A stretch of DNA of 27,568 bases from QVMP01 sp047974325 (GTDB taxonomy: Bacteria > Bacteroidota > Bacteroidia > Bacteroidales > Dysgonomonadaceae): the NCBI GenBank assembly GCA_047974325.1, contig JBKECE010000269.1, forward strand, positions 1 to 27,568, read 5' to 3'. The position numbers and the translations under genes were made by a program. Position 1 is the first letter of the stretch; each line of letters starts with the position of its first letter. This document shows positions 14,649-23,708 of the stretch, in pieces. The notes beneath the pieces are model-generated. The model saw only the letters and a list, made by a program, of their open reading frames with translations, had not been told where the DNA came from and ran no database searches.

Positions 14649-15914
14649 TTAACTATCATGATCGCTATTTGGTAGTTCTTTTTGAGATTTTATGCCCAAT
14701 TCCTTCAACATCTCAGCTTGCCTGATAAGATTTCCACTACCTTCTGACAGCTGAGAATAGGCTTTCTCATAACTGCGTTGCGATTTCTCAATGCTCTTCC
14801 CTACATCTTGCAAAGTGTCAACAAACCCTGCAAATTTATCATAAAGCTTTGCTCCACGATCCGCTATTTCCTGAGCATTACGGCTCTGGTATTCTCTTTT
14901 CCACAAATCGGCTACTACTTTTAGGGAAGCAATAAGATTGGTTGGGCTTATCAGCAAAATTCTTTTCCTGTAAGCAAAATCCCATAGAGAAGAATCCAAT
15001 TGCATCGCCAAAATATAAGCCGGTTCAGTAGGAACAAACATCATCACAAAATCTAATGAATCAATATGATCTTGATAAGACTTTTGACTCAACTCATCAA
15101 TATGCCTTTTCACGGACAAAATGTGTTCTTTTTCTGCTGCTAACCGCTCTTCATCAGTCTTAGCCTCCACATACTTCACATATGCATTTAGCGAAACCTT
15201 AGAATCAATAACTATTTTTCGACCTCCGGGATAAGCAACCACAACATCAGGTTGCATATACTTATTATTTTCATTCTTTAGACGTTCACCATCAGAGTTT
15301 GTTATGAAATCTTGCGTATAATATTCTTCTCCTTTTTTCAAGCCCGATTTTTCGAGAATAGACTCAAGAATCATTTCACCCCAATTCCCCTGAATTTTGT
15401 TATTGCCTTTGAGTGCCTTGGTCAAGTTATTTGCATCTTCACTGATCTGATTATTCAAGGCAACTAAATCTTTTATTCTTTCTTCGAGTGAAAAACGCTG
15501 TTTCGACTCTTTATCATAAGTTTCTTCTACTCTGGTCTTAAATTCCACAAGTTTTTCACTCAATGGCTTCAAGATAGCTTCAATATTCGCTTTATTGGTA
15601 TCCGTGAAACGGAGTGTTTTTTCTTCCAGTATCTGATTTGCCAACACTTGGAAATCTTTGTTCAAGCGATCTCGCGTATTGGTCAATTCATCTTTTTGGA
15701 TGCGCAACAGCTCTTCTTTAGAGACAAGTGTTGCCCTCAGCTCTGCAATAATGCTCACATCTTCAAACAGCTTATTTTGAAGAGATTTCAGATCTTCTTG
15801 CTGTTTCATATTTTCACCTTTCATTTCCGACAATTGCTGACGGGAATTTCTTTGTACAAAAAAAATGACGATTGCAGCAATGCACAAAATAATTATGATT
15901 GAGAGATATTCCAT
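14649..15914 (-). CDS. rmuC: DNA recombination protein RmuC
   Basis: RmuC is a predicted endonuclease-fold protein that limits recombination at short inverted repeats in E. coli. This 421-residue copy has an N-terminal membrane anchor (about 4-20), a coiled-coil region (about 25-130) and the conserved core: KGNNKIQGNWGEMILESILE, then QPDVVVAYPGGRKIVIDSK (Asp and Asp-Ser-Lys as in PD-(D/E)xK nucleases), FVPTEPAYILA and LISPTNLIASLKVV. It has normal family length. It stands alone between divergent and convergent neighbours, with a TATTTTTG box upstream and the small-RNA hairpin downstream. Confidence 0.94.
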   Translation of the reverse strand: MEYLSIIIILCIAAIVIFFVQRNSRQQLSEMKGENMKQQEDLKSLQNKLFEDVSIIAELRATLVSKEELLRIQKDELTNTRDRLNKDFQVLANQILEEKTLRFTDTNKANIEAILKPLSEKLVEFKTRVEETYDKESKQRFSLEERIKDLVALNNQISEDANNLTKALKGNNKIQGNWGEMILESILEKSGLKKGEEYYTQDFITNSDGERLKNENNKYMQPDVVVAYPGGRKIVIDSKVSLNAYVKYVEAKTDEERLAAEKEHILSVKRHIDELSQKSYQDHIDSLDFVMMFVPTEPAYILAMQLDSSLWDFAYRKRILLISPTNLIASLKVVADLWKREYQSRNAQEIADRGAKLYDKFAGFVDTLQDVGKSIEKSQRSYEKAYSQLSEGSGNLIRQAEMLKELGIKSQKELPNSDHDS

Positions 15915-15939
15915 ATTGATTGTATTATTTTATATTTCA

Positions 15940-15947
15940 CAAAAATA
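15940..15947 (-). promoter_or_regulatory. Bacteroidetes -7 box for rmuC
   Basis: Minus-strand TATTTTTG fits TAnnTTTG and gives a leader of about 20 bases. No clear -33 element is seen. Confidence 0.45.
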
Positions 15948-16034
15948 CGATATTGATAATTAATTGGAGCATCCGAAAACAATATTGTTTATCTTTTATA
16001 CGAGCCGTTTCTTCTCGAAAAACTTTATTCATGC

Positions 16035-16042
16035 TACTTTTG
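16035..16042 (+). promoter_or_regulatory. Possible -7 box very close to the MsrB-MsrA start
   Basis: TACTTTTG fits TAnnTTTG but ends only 10 bases before the ATG at 16053, so a transcript from it would be nearly leaderless. There is no good -33 element. It may be chance. Confidence 0.35.
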
Positions 16043-16052
16043 TTTTATAATA

Positions 16053-16982
16053 ATGAAACTAAATAAATTATTACTACTTTTTGTTTTTATACAATTAGCT
16101 GCATGTGCACAAAACAATAAAACAAATCAGGATATGAAATACAACCAGCTGACACCCGAAGAAGAATATGTGATTCTAGAAAAAGGGACAGAACGTCCTT
16201 TCACCGGGGAATACACTGACAATAAAAGAACCGGAACCTATATCTGCAAAAGATGTGATGCTCCACTCTACAAATCGTACGACAAGTTCGATTCTCACTG
16301 TGGTTGGCCATCTTTCGACGCTGAGATTCCCGGAGCTGTGAAACGCATTCCTGATGCAGATGGGCGTCGCACCGAAATTGTTTGTGCAAATTGTGGAGCC
16401 CATTTAGGGCATGTTTTCATCGGTGAAGGTTTCACATCTAAAAACACGCGTCATTGCGTGAACTCCATTTCTATGAAATTCATTCCTGAAGGACAAAAAA
16501 ACATTCGCAAAGCATATTTTGCATCTGGATGTTTTTGGGGAACAGAATATTTTTTCATGAAAGCAAAAGGCGTGGAGCAAACTACAGTCGGATTTATGGG
16601 TGGAACGGTGGACAACCCCACATACGAAGAGGTTTGTGAAAAGACAACCGGACATCTCGAAACAGTTGAAGTCAATTATGATCCTGAAAAAATCACTTAT
16701 GAAGATTTGGTGAAGCTGTTCTTTGAAACGCACGACTTTACTCAAACAAACGGTCTAGGGCCTGATATTGGTCCGCAATATTTGTCGTGCATCTTCTATG
16801 CAAACGAAGAAGAAAAACAGATTGCTCAGAAATATATAGATATTCTGAACACAAAAGGGTATCAAGTAGCAACAACCCTAAAAGCGACATCAACCTTTTG
16901 GAAAGCAGAAAATTATCATCAACAATATTATGAGCACAAAGGGACTAAACCTTATTGCCATTCCTACAAAAAAATATTTTAG
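16053..16982 (+). CDS. Bifunctional methionine sulfoxide reductase MsrB-MsrA lipoprotein
   Basis: This 309-residue fusion repairs both methionine-R- and methionine-S-sulfoxide in proteins. It begins with a lipoprotein signal, lipobox LAAC with Cys18, placing it in the envelope. The MsrB domain comes first (about 33-145): zinc cysteines 65/68 (CKRC) and 111/114 (CANC), Cys83 (HCGWPSF) and catalytic Cys135 (RHCVNS). The MsrA domain follows (about 152-309) with catalytic Cys160 in GCFWGTEY, then GFMGG, GHLETVEV, a C-terminal YCHSY and the NYHQQYY motif. The B-A order is the reverse of Neisseria PilB but is known in other bacteria. No thioredoxin-like or CcdA-like partner is encoded nearby, so the electron donor is not visible. 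Confidence 0.95.
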   Translation: MKLNKLLLLFVFIQLAACAQNNKTNQDMKYNQLTPEEEYVILEKGTERPFTGEYTDNKRTGTYICKRCDAPLYKSYDKFDSHCGWPSFDAEIPGAVKRIPDADGRRTEIVCANCGAHLGHVFIGEGFTSKNTRHCVNSISMKFIPEGQKNIRKAYFASGCFWGTEYFFMKAKGVEQTTVGFMGGTVDNPTYEEVCEKTTGHLETVEVNYDPEKITYEDLVKLFFETHDFTQTNGLGPDIGPQYLSCIFYANEEEKQIAQKYIDILNTKGYQVATTLKATSTFWKAENYHQQYYEHKGTKPYCHSYKKIF

Positions 16983-17062
16983 AATAATTTTTCATTTTTC
17001 GATTATTTTAAATTTATTAGTTTTTTTATGACTTAAATGTTCATAAATTCTAACTATCGCAT

Positions 17063-17070
17063 TATTTTTG
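17063..17070 (+). promoter_or_regulatory. Bacteroidetes -7 box for the DUF5606 gene
   Basis: TATTTTTG fits TAnnTTTG and gives a leader of about 45 bases before the ATG at 17122. A weak TGTT lies 21 bases upstream. Confidence 0.5.
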
Positions 17071-17121
17071 TCGCTCATTCTTTCTAAAATTAAGAATTAC
17101 AAAATATAAAATTTAAGAATT

Positions 17122-17703
17122 ATGCTGAAGACAATCTTGTCTGTTTCGGGAAAACCCGGTCTATACAAATTAGTGTCTAATGGAAAAAACATGGTGATTG
17201 TAGAATCTTTAGTCGACAAAAAGAGACTACCGATTTATGCAAGAGACAAAGTGGTTTCACTTGGCGATATTGCCATGTATACGCTCGAAGAAGAGGTTCC
17301 TCTGAGAGATGTATTCATTTCAATCAAAAAAAAGGAAAACGGAGGAAAGACATCTGTACCGCACACTGCAAAGCCGGACGATTTGAAAAAATACCTGTCT
17401 GAAGTTCTGCCAAACTACGATAAAGATCGTATCTACAATGCAGATATAAAAAAGCTCATCAGTTGGTATAACCTTCTAACAGAAGCTGAAATTGACTTTG
17501 AAACTGAAGAAACTCCAGACGAAGAGGTCGAAACAAAAGAGGATGTTGTTGTAGAAGCCACTGAAGAAGCTGTTGAGAAACCAGTTGCAAAAAAATCGAC
17601 AGCAAAGAAGAAAGAAAATAAAACAGAAGATACAGATACAACAGAAAAAACAGTTGCTAAACCCAAGCAGAAAACGACAAAAACCTCAGATAAAGCTAAA
17701 TAA
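17122..17703 (+). CDS. DUF5606 domain protein
   Basis: This 193-residue cytoplasmic protein of unknown function belongs to a Bacteroidetes family. The N-terminal domain (about 1-130) has the family opening MLKTILSVSGKPGLYKLVS and continues through VIVESLVDKKRLPIYARDKV, DIAMYTLEEEVPLRDVF and the YLSEVLPNYDKDRIYNADIK segment. The last 60 residues are a low-complexity tail, first acidic (EETPDEEVETKED), then Lys/Thr/Ala-rich (KKSTAKKKENK). The tail is disordered by composition and could bind nucleic acid or another protein, but there is no direct evidence. It is monocistronic, with its own promoter box and a very strong terminator. Confidence 0.85.
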   Translation: MLKTILSVSGKPGLYKLVSNGKNMVIVESLVDKKRLPIYARDKVVSLGDIAMYTLEEEVPLRDVFISIKKKENGGKTSVPHTAKPDDLKKYLSEVLPNYDKDRIYNADIKKLISWYNLLTEAEIDFETEETPDEEVETKEDVVVEATEEAVEKPVAKKSTAKKKENKTEDTDTTEKTVAKPKQKTTKTSDKAK

Positions 17704-17721
17704 AGCACTCTATATTTGGAT

Positions 17722-17763
17722 AAAAGGCAGAAATATCATTATCTGATATTTCTGCCTTTTATA
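17722..17763 (+). terminator. Terminator between DUF5606 gene and rnr
   Basis: A perfect 17-base stem, 17722-17738 with 17744-17760, has a five-base loop and ends in four T. It is the longest stem in the window and lies between convergent genes. Confidence 0.92.
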
Positions 17764-17795
17764 TATCGTTCATATAAATAATAAGAAAGACACCA

Positions 17796-19943
17796 TCAAT
17801 TCACAATAGAAAAATCTAATTGTTTACGCTCAAGATTAGCTCTTACCACTTTGATTTCTACCTCATCACCCAAACGATATTCCTTTTGTGACCGACGTCC
17901 TTTCAAACAATAATTTTTCTCATCAAATTCATAGAAATCATCATCCAATTCGCGCATCGGAATCAATCCTTCGCATTTATTTTCTTCAATCTCGGCATAT
18001 ATGCCCCATTCTGTGATTCCCGAAATGATAGCTTTAAACACACACCCTATTTTATCTGATAGAAATTCGACCTGTTTATATTTTATAGAGGCTCGTTCTG
18101 CATTGGCGGCCACTTGTTCCATTTCAGAGCAATGCTTACACTCCTCCTCACATTTTTGCTGATTAATACTTGCTCCGCCATTCATATAGCGAGTTAGCAA
18201 ACGATGAACCATCATGTCCGGATAGCGGCGGATGGGCGATGTGAAGTGTGTGTAATAATCGAATGCTAATCCATAATGTCCTATATTAGATGTTGAATAG
18301 ACTGCCTTGGCCATTGCCCTAACAGCAATTGTTGATATCAGGTTTTCTTCCGGTTTATCGTGTATCTCGTTCAACATTTTGTTCAACGATTCGGAAATAG
18401 CCTTATTGCTGCCGTCGGTCTTTATTTTATAGCCAAACTTGCGGACAAATTCAGCCATATTTTGCATTTTTTCAGGATTTGGTAAATCATGGATACGATA
18501 AACAAATGTTTTTGCAGTTCTGTTTTTCGGAACTTTACCAATAAACTCAGCAACAGTCTTGTTTGCGAGAAGCATGAACTCTTCGACAAGTTTATTGGAA
18601 TCTTTCGATTCCTTAAAATAAACCCTCAGTGGTTTTCCATTTTCATCTATCTCAAACCTCACCTCTTCCCGTTCAAAAGAGATTGCACCATGCACAAAAC
18701 GTTTTTCCCGCAATTTTTTTGCCAAATAATCCAATTTCAGCACTTCTTCTTTAAAGTCTCCTGTTCCTGTTTCTATTATATCCTGAGCTTCTTCATAAGT
18801 GAATCTCCGATCCGATTTAATCACAGTTCGCCCTATCCTATAATCTTTTACTTTTGCATTATCGTCCAATTCGAAAATGGCTGAATAGCACAACTTTTCT
18901 TCATTGGGTCGTAATGAACAAAGGCCGTTACTCAATCGTTCGGGCAACATCGGGATTGTCCTGTCAACGAGATAAATAGAAGTTGCTCTCTCCTCTCCCT
19001 CTTTGTCTATTATTCCGCCGGGAGCCACATAATGCGTCACATCTGCTATGTGAACACCAACCTCCCAGTTTCCGTTTTGCAACTGGCGCAAGGACAAAGC
19101 ATCGTCAAAATCTTTTGCATCTCGTGGGTCAATCGTAAAGGTTGTCACCTTTCTGAAATCTTCACGTTTCGCTATTTCATCTTTTGATATTTTCTCAGAT
19201 ATTTTCTCAGCCTCTTCCTCCACTTCCTTAGGATAGATATAGGGCAATCCAAATTCTGCAAGAATGGCATGCATTTCGGCATCATTCGATCCGGCAACAC
19301 CCAATATATCAATCACCACACCGACCGGGTTTTTAGCCCTTTCTGGCCACTCCACAATTTCCACAAGAGCCTTATCTCCAGTCTTTCCGCCTTTCAACTT
19401 ATCGTTAGGAATAAATATGTCGTTTGCCAAAATTTTACTATCCATTTCAAGAAAGGCAAAATGCTTCTGTACACTCAAAGTTCCCACAAAGCGAGTTTGT
19501 TTGCGTTCAAGAACTTCCACAACCTCACCTTCGGGTTCACGTCCTTTTCTCATTGCCAACATTTGGATGCGCACTCTGTCGCCATTCATGGCATGGGCAG
19601 AGTTTCGTTCCGCTACAAAGACATTTCCGCTTTCATCATCAGGAACAAAAAAGTTCTTTCCGCTACTTCTTCTTTCAAAACGACCTTCAAGAAACAATCC
19701 CCGTGTGTTTGACTTATACTTTCCCAAGCTTGTTTCTACCAAGAATGCATCTGTTACCAGATCTTGAAGAATGCTGATAAGCACCATACGTTCCGGCTGT
19801 GTTTTTATATTCAGATCTGCGGCAACCTGTTTATAATTTAGAGATTTCTCTGTATTTTTATTAAAAAAATTTATTACGGCAGAGATTATTTCGCTTTTCT
19901 TCTTCCGTTTTGATGCTTTATGTGGATTTTTATTTTTTGTCAT
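17796..19943 (-). CDS. rnr: Ribonuclease R
   Basis: RNase R is a processive 3'-5' exoribonuclease of the RNB/RNase II family that degrades structured RNA, and it is cytoplasmic. This 715-residue copy has an N-terminal winged-helix region (about 15-80), two cold-shock/OB domains (about 82-215), the RNB catalytic domain (about 260-600) and a C-terminal S1 domain (about 628-713). The catalytic metal-binding aspartates are in DPRDAKDFDDA (272-282), and HYGLAFDYYTHFTSPIRRY matches the conserved late RNB motif. The long basic tail of the E. coli enzyme is absent; the basic patch here is at the N-terminus (KASKRKKKSE). It stands alone. Confidence 0.96.
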   Translation of the reverse strand: MTKNKNPHKASKRKKKSEIISAVINFFNKNTEKSLNYKQVAADLNIKTQPERMVLISILQDLVTDAFLVETSLGKYKSNTRGLFLEGRFERRSSGKNFFVPDDESGNVFVAERNSAHAMNGDRVRIQMLAMRKGREPEGEVVEVLERKQTRFVGTLSVQKHFAFLEMDSKILANDIFIPNDKLKGGKTGDKALVEIVEWPERAKNPVGVVIDILGVAGSNDAEMHAILAEFGLPYIYPKEVEEEAEKISEKISKDEIAKREDFRKVTTFTIDPRDAKDFDDALSLRQLQNGNWEVGVHIADVTHYVAPGGIIDKEGEERATSIYLVDRTIPMLPERLSNGLCSLRPNEEKLCYSAIFELDDNAKVKDYRIGRTVIKSDRRFTYEEAQDIIETGTGDFKEEVLKLDYLAKKLREKRFVHGAISFEREEVRFEIDENGKPLRVYFKESKDSNKLVEEFMLLANKTVAEFIGKVPKNRTAKTFVYRIHDLPNPEKMQNMAEFVRKFGYKIKTDGSNKAISESLNKMLNEIHDKPEENLISTIAVRAMAKAVYSTSNIGHYGLAFDYYTHFTSPIRRYPDMMVHRLLTRYMNGGASINQQKCEEECKHCSEMEQVAANAERASIKYKQVEFLSDKIGCVFKAIISGITEWGIYAEIEENKCEGLIPMRELDDDFYEFDEKNYCLKGRRSQKEYRLGDEVEIKVVRANLERKQLDFSIVN

Positions 19944-20053
19944 TTTATCTATTTAAAAATTCGTATACAAAGTAAACAAAAAAGGAATCATAACGTTCCA
20001 TTATACAGCACTATTTATGTTTCGGCTGTGCAAAAAAGAGTAAACTTTTTCGT

Positions 20054-20061
20054 TACATTTG
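20054..20061 (+). promoter_or_regulatory. Bacteroidetes -7 box for the ABC exporter genes
   Basis: TACATTTG fits TAnnTTTG and gives a leader of about 35 bases to the ATG at 20103. The -33 region is not clearly conserved. Confidence 0.5.
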
Positions 20062-20102
20062 CATCCTTGATGTCGAAAACAGACACAAACAAGTAGTAAC
20101 AC

Positions 20103-21824
20103 ATGAAGAAATATTGGTATATTCTTAAGAAATACAAGATCAGTCTGATTATCAGTCCTATTTTGGTCACAATCTATGTTCTGAGCGAAACAATACAGCC
20201 CAAGTTAATGGCAAATATCATAGACCAGGGCGTTATACCGAAGAGCTTGCCTGTTATCACAACCATCGGAATCCAAATGGTTTTGATTTCAGTTATTGGA
20301 CTCATCGCAAGCGTTATCAACGTATCCGTATCTTCAAGAGTCGGCATCGGCTTTGGCACGGATATCCGCACACAATTGTTCGGGAAGATCCAAAGTTTTT
20401 CTTTTTCAGATATAGACCGTTTCAGCACCGCTTCTTTGATTACACGGCTGACAAACGATGTATCTAAACTACAGCAAATAGTGTTGATGTCGATGCGATT
20501 ATTATTAAGGTCACCACTGATGCTTTTCATTGCTACATTTTTTGCAATCAGCATCAACAAAGAATTGGCTCTGGTCATTGCTATCGCTATCCCGATATTA
20601 GGATTGTGCATCTATGGAGTACTAAGTCAAGCATTTCCATTTTTTATTAAAGTACAACAAAAAGTAGATGCCCTAAATGCCGTTGTGCGTGAAAATCTAA
20701 TTAATATCAGGGTTGTTAAATCATTCGTAAGAGAAGATTTAGAGAAAAAGAAATTTGAAGCATCGAGTGAAGATCTACGTGATGTAAGCATCAAAGCATC
20801 CAATATAGTCATCACGATATTCCCGCTGATGCAATTGATAATGAATGCATCCATACTTGCCATTTTATGGTTTGGTGGGCAAAAGGTGATTGGTGGAAGC
20901 ATGAAAGTGGGCGAATTAGTTTCTTTTGTCAATTATATTGCTCAAATATTGATGTCGCTGATGTTGCTGTCTATGGTCATTATGACTTTTGCACGCGCCA
21001 CAGCATCATCGAGACGTGTTATGGAAGTATTAAACACCGAATCATCTCTCCAGAACACACTTACAGGATTACATAACAAAAATAAAATTGAAAAAGGCAA
21101 CATCGAATTCCGCAATGTATATTTTCAATATCCGGGAGGAGAGAACGATGTGCTGAAGAATATAAATTTTGAGATAAAACAAGGTGAAACTATTGCCGTC
21201 GTGGGTGCAACAGGCTCAGCAAAAAGCACTCTTTTACAACTTATACCAAGGCTCTATGATGTCACATTGGGACAAGTGTTGATAGATGGTGTTGATGTAC
21301 GTGACTATTTGACAACAGAAGTCCATTCAAAAATCAGTGTAGTGTTGCAAAACAATGAATTATTCACCGGAACCATCATTGAGAATCTACGATGGGGAAA
21401 AGCCGATGCAACGCAAGGTGAGATAGAACAGGCAACAAAAGCAGCTCAGGCTCATGATTTCATACAGTCCTTTGCGGATGGATATAACACAATGCTGGGG
21501 CGAGGTGGAATCAACATTTCTGGTGGACAAAAACAACGTATATGTATAGCCAGAGCATTGCTCCGAAAACCCAAAATCTTAATTCTGGATGATAGTACGA
21601 GTGCTGTAGACAGTGAAACTGAACAAAAAATACGCTCCAATCTAAAAAAATTATTAATAGACACAACCGTACTCATTGTCACCCAACGAGTCAGCACGAT
21701 GCAATCAGCAGACAGAATTTTAGTTCTGGACGATGGTGAACTAGAAACAATGGGCACTCCCGCCCAATTAATGATAGAATCAGATGTTTACAAAGAAATA
21801 TACAACTCACAGCAATTAGTTTAA
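20103..21824 (+). CDS. ABC exporter half-transporter with degenerate ATPase site (first subunit)
   Basis: This 573-residue protein has a six-helix transmembrane domain (about 15-310) followed by an ABC ATPase domain. Key positions differ from the active consensus. Walker A is GATGSAKST (368-376), with Ala373 for the usual Gly. The residue after Walker B is Asp497 in LILDDSTS, not Glu. The switch His is Gln528 in VTQRVST. The signature ISGGQ (472-476) is nearly canonical. This pattern matches the degenerate-site subunit of heterodimeric exporters such as TM287/288, LmrCD and BmrCD. The partner gene starts 8 bases downstream. Substrates in such families include drugs, lipids and peptides; here it is unknown. 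Confidence 0.93.
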   Translation: MKKYWYILKKYKISLIISPILVTIYVLSETIQPKLMANIIDQGVIPKSLPVITTIGIQMVLISVIGLIASVINVSVSSRVGIGFGTDIRTQLFGKIQSFSFSDIDRFSTASLITRLTNDVSKLQQIVLMSMRLLLRSPLMLFIATFFAISINKELALVIAIAIPILGLCIYGVLSQAFPFFIKVQQKVDALNAVVRENLINIRVVKSFVREDLEKKKFEASSEDLRDVSIKASNIVITIFPLMQLIMNASILAILWFGGQKVIGGSMKVGELVSFVNYIAQILMSLMLLSMVIMTFARATASSRRVMEVLNTESSLQNTLTGLHNKNKIEKGNIEFRNVYFQYPGGENDVLKNINFEIKQGETIAVVGATGSAKSTLLQLIPRLYDVTLGQVLIDGVDVRDYLTTEVHSKISVVLQNNELFTGTIIENLRWGKADATQGEIEQATKAAQAHDFIQSFADGYNTMLGRGGINISGGQKQRICIARALLRKPKILILDDSTSAVDSETEQKIRSNLKKLLIDTTVLIVTQRVSTMQSADRILVLDDGELETMGTPAQLMIESDVYKEIYNSQQLV

Positions 21825-21832
21825 AATAAGAT

Positions 21833-23605
21833 ATGCCACACGGAAACGATTCACATTCTATAGAAAAACCTCGTGAAGGAAGGAAAACTCTTCGCCGACT
21901 TTTATCATATCTGACTAGGGACTGGAAGCTACTCACTTTCATTGGCTTTCTGATCATCATATCCATTTTTTCAAATCTGTTGGGATCGTATATGTTGCGT
22001 CCGGTCATTAACAATTATATTCTTCCCGGAAACATAACAGGACTTGCACAAGTGCTCATTATTCTTGCTCTGATCTATATCGTCGGTGTTGTTGCTACAT
22101 TGATCGAATACAGATTGCTCAACAAGATAGGACAAGACACTGTAGCCGAACTCAGATCGGAACTTTTCAGTAAGATGGAGACATTGCCCATCAAATATTT
22201 TGACACACATCAGACAGGCGATCTCATGAGCCGCTATACAAATGATATAGACAAAATAAGCGAAGTCTTGACCGATAGTCTGGCCGACCTTTTATCCAGC
22301 CTACTGACATTCATTGGGATATTCTGCCTGATGATCTATATTAGTCCGGTTTTGACACTCATCACTCTCATCACCGTACCCCTTATGATATTGAGTGCAA
22401 ACCTGATTGCAAAAAAGAGCCGTAAATATTTTAAGGCACAGCAAAATTCGCTGGGCGAGGTAAACGGGTACATTGAAGAAATAATAAGCGGACAGAAGGT
22501 GATTAAAGTTTTTAATCATGAAGAAAAATCGGAAGCAGATTTCGACAAGCTCAACCAAGATCTCAATAATAAGTCGGGAAAAGCGCAGTTGTATTCAGGT
22601 ATGATGATGCCGGTCATGCAAAACCTAAGCACTCTCAACTTTGTTGTTGTGACCATTGCCGGAGCACTTCTAGCTATCTTTAGAGGTTTTGACATCGGTG
22701 GATTAGCTGCATTTCTTCAATATTCGAGACAATTTGGACGTCCAATCATAGACCTTTCGAGCCTTTATAATAATATACAATCGGCGATTGCAGGAGCAGA
22801 ACGCATCTTTCAAATAATAGATAAACAACCGGAACCTGAAGATGACGCGAACGCAACCGTTCTTCACAATATACAAGGAGATATTAAACTCGAAGACGTA
22901 CATTTTGGATATACACCCGATACAACTGTTCTCAAAGGCATTACCTTTGAAGTAAAAGCAGACACAAAAATCGCTCTTGTGGGAGCTACGGGAGCAGGGA
23001 AAACCACCATCCTAAATATGTTGCCTCGCTTCTATGATATCCAATCGGGAGAAATAACAATAGATAACATTCCTTTGAAAAACATAAAACTTTCGAGCCT
23101 GCGCCAATCGATGGCAATAGTCCTGCAAGACACTCATTTGTTCACAGGAACAGTCCGTGAAAATATCCGCTTCGGCAGACTGGATGCAACCGACGAAGAG
23201 GTTATGGATGCAGCCAGACTCACAGCGGCACATTCCTTCATCAAGCGATTGCCAAACGGGTACGACACTTTGTTGGAAAATGACGGAGCTAATCTGAGTC
23301 AGGGACAAAGGCAATTACTCAACATAGCACGGGCGGCCATTGCCAATCCACCCATTTTATTGTTAGATGAAGCCACAAGCAACATTGACACACGCAGTGA
23401 AATACTCATCCAAAAAGGTTTGGATAAACTGATGCAGGGTCGTACCAGCCTTATTATCGCTCACCGTCTCTCAACTGTGCGCAACGCAGATATAATCATG
23501 GTGCTGGATTATGGTAAAATAGTTGAAACAGGAACTCACGAACAACTCATTGCAAAAAAAGGATTTTATTACAATCTCTATCAAAATCAATTTGAAGAAA
23601 TATAG
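21833..23605 (+). CDS. ABC exporter half-transporter with canonical ATPase site (second subunit)
   Basis: This 590-residue protein has six transmembrane helices (about 33-330) and an ABC domain. Walker A GATGAGKTT (384-392), Walker B with catalytic Glu513 (LLLDEATSN) and His544 (AHRLST) are all intact. The signature, however, is LSQGQ (488-492), with Gln for the first Gly. This is the expected complement of the first subunit: its Walker motifs pair with the partner's ISGGQ to make the active site, and its altered signature faces the partner's altered Walker motifs. The transmembrane part carries the YFDTHQTGDLMSR coupling region. The gene starts 8 bases after the first subunit, so both are made from one mRNA. 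Confidence 0.94.
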   Translation: MPHGNDSHSIEKPREGRKTLRRLLSYLTRDWKLLTFIGFLIIISIFSNLLGSYMLRPVINNYILPGNITGLAQVLIILALIYIVGVVATLIEYRLLNKIGQDTVAELRSELFSKMETLPIKYFDTHQTGDLMSRYTNDIDKISEVLTDSLADLLSSLLTFIGIFCLMIYISPVLTLITLITVPLMILSANLIAKKSRKYFKAQQNSLGEVNGYIEEIISGQKVIKVFNHEEKSEADFDKLNQDLNNKSGKAQLYSGMMMPVMQNLSTLNFVVVTIAGALLAIFRGFDIGGLAAFLQYSRQFGRPIIDLSSLYNNIQSAIAGAERIFQIIDKQPEPEDDANATVLHNIQGDIKLEDVHFGYTPDTTVLKGITFEVKADTKIALVGATGAGKTTILNMLPRFYDIQSGEITIDNIPLKNIKLSSLRQSMAIVLQDTHLFTGTVRENIRFGRLDATDEEVMDAARLTAAHSFIKRLPNGYDTLLENDGANLSQGQRQLLNIARAAIANPPILLLDEATSNIDTRSEILIQKGLDKLMQGRTSLIIAHRLSTVRNADIIMVLDYGKIVETGTHEQLIAKKGFYYNLYQNQFEEI

Positions 23606-23655
23606 ATCCCCTAACATCGGACAGTAATAAGACCTCCAATATCAGATTTTTATTG

Positions 23656-23663
23656 TATTTTTG
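23656..23663 (+). promoter_or_regulatory. Bacteroidetes -7 box for the 23709 membrane protein gene
   Basis: TATTTTTG fits TAnnTTTG. It would give a leader of about 40 bases to the ATG at 23709. It also overlaps the in-frame TTG at 23661, arguing against that as a start. Confidence 0.5.
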
Positions 23664-23708
23664 CCTCAACTTAAAATAAACAAACAGAACATAATTATCA
23701 TAATTTTG

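Noticed and set aside
19264..19767. Long plus-strand ORFs antisense to rnr
   Set aside because: They lie wholly inside a well-supported RNase R gene, overlap each other in different frames and show no protein-family features.
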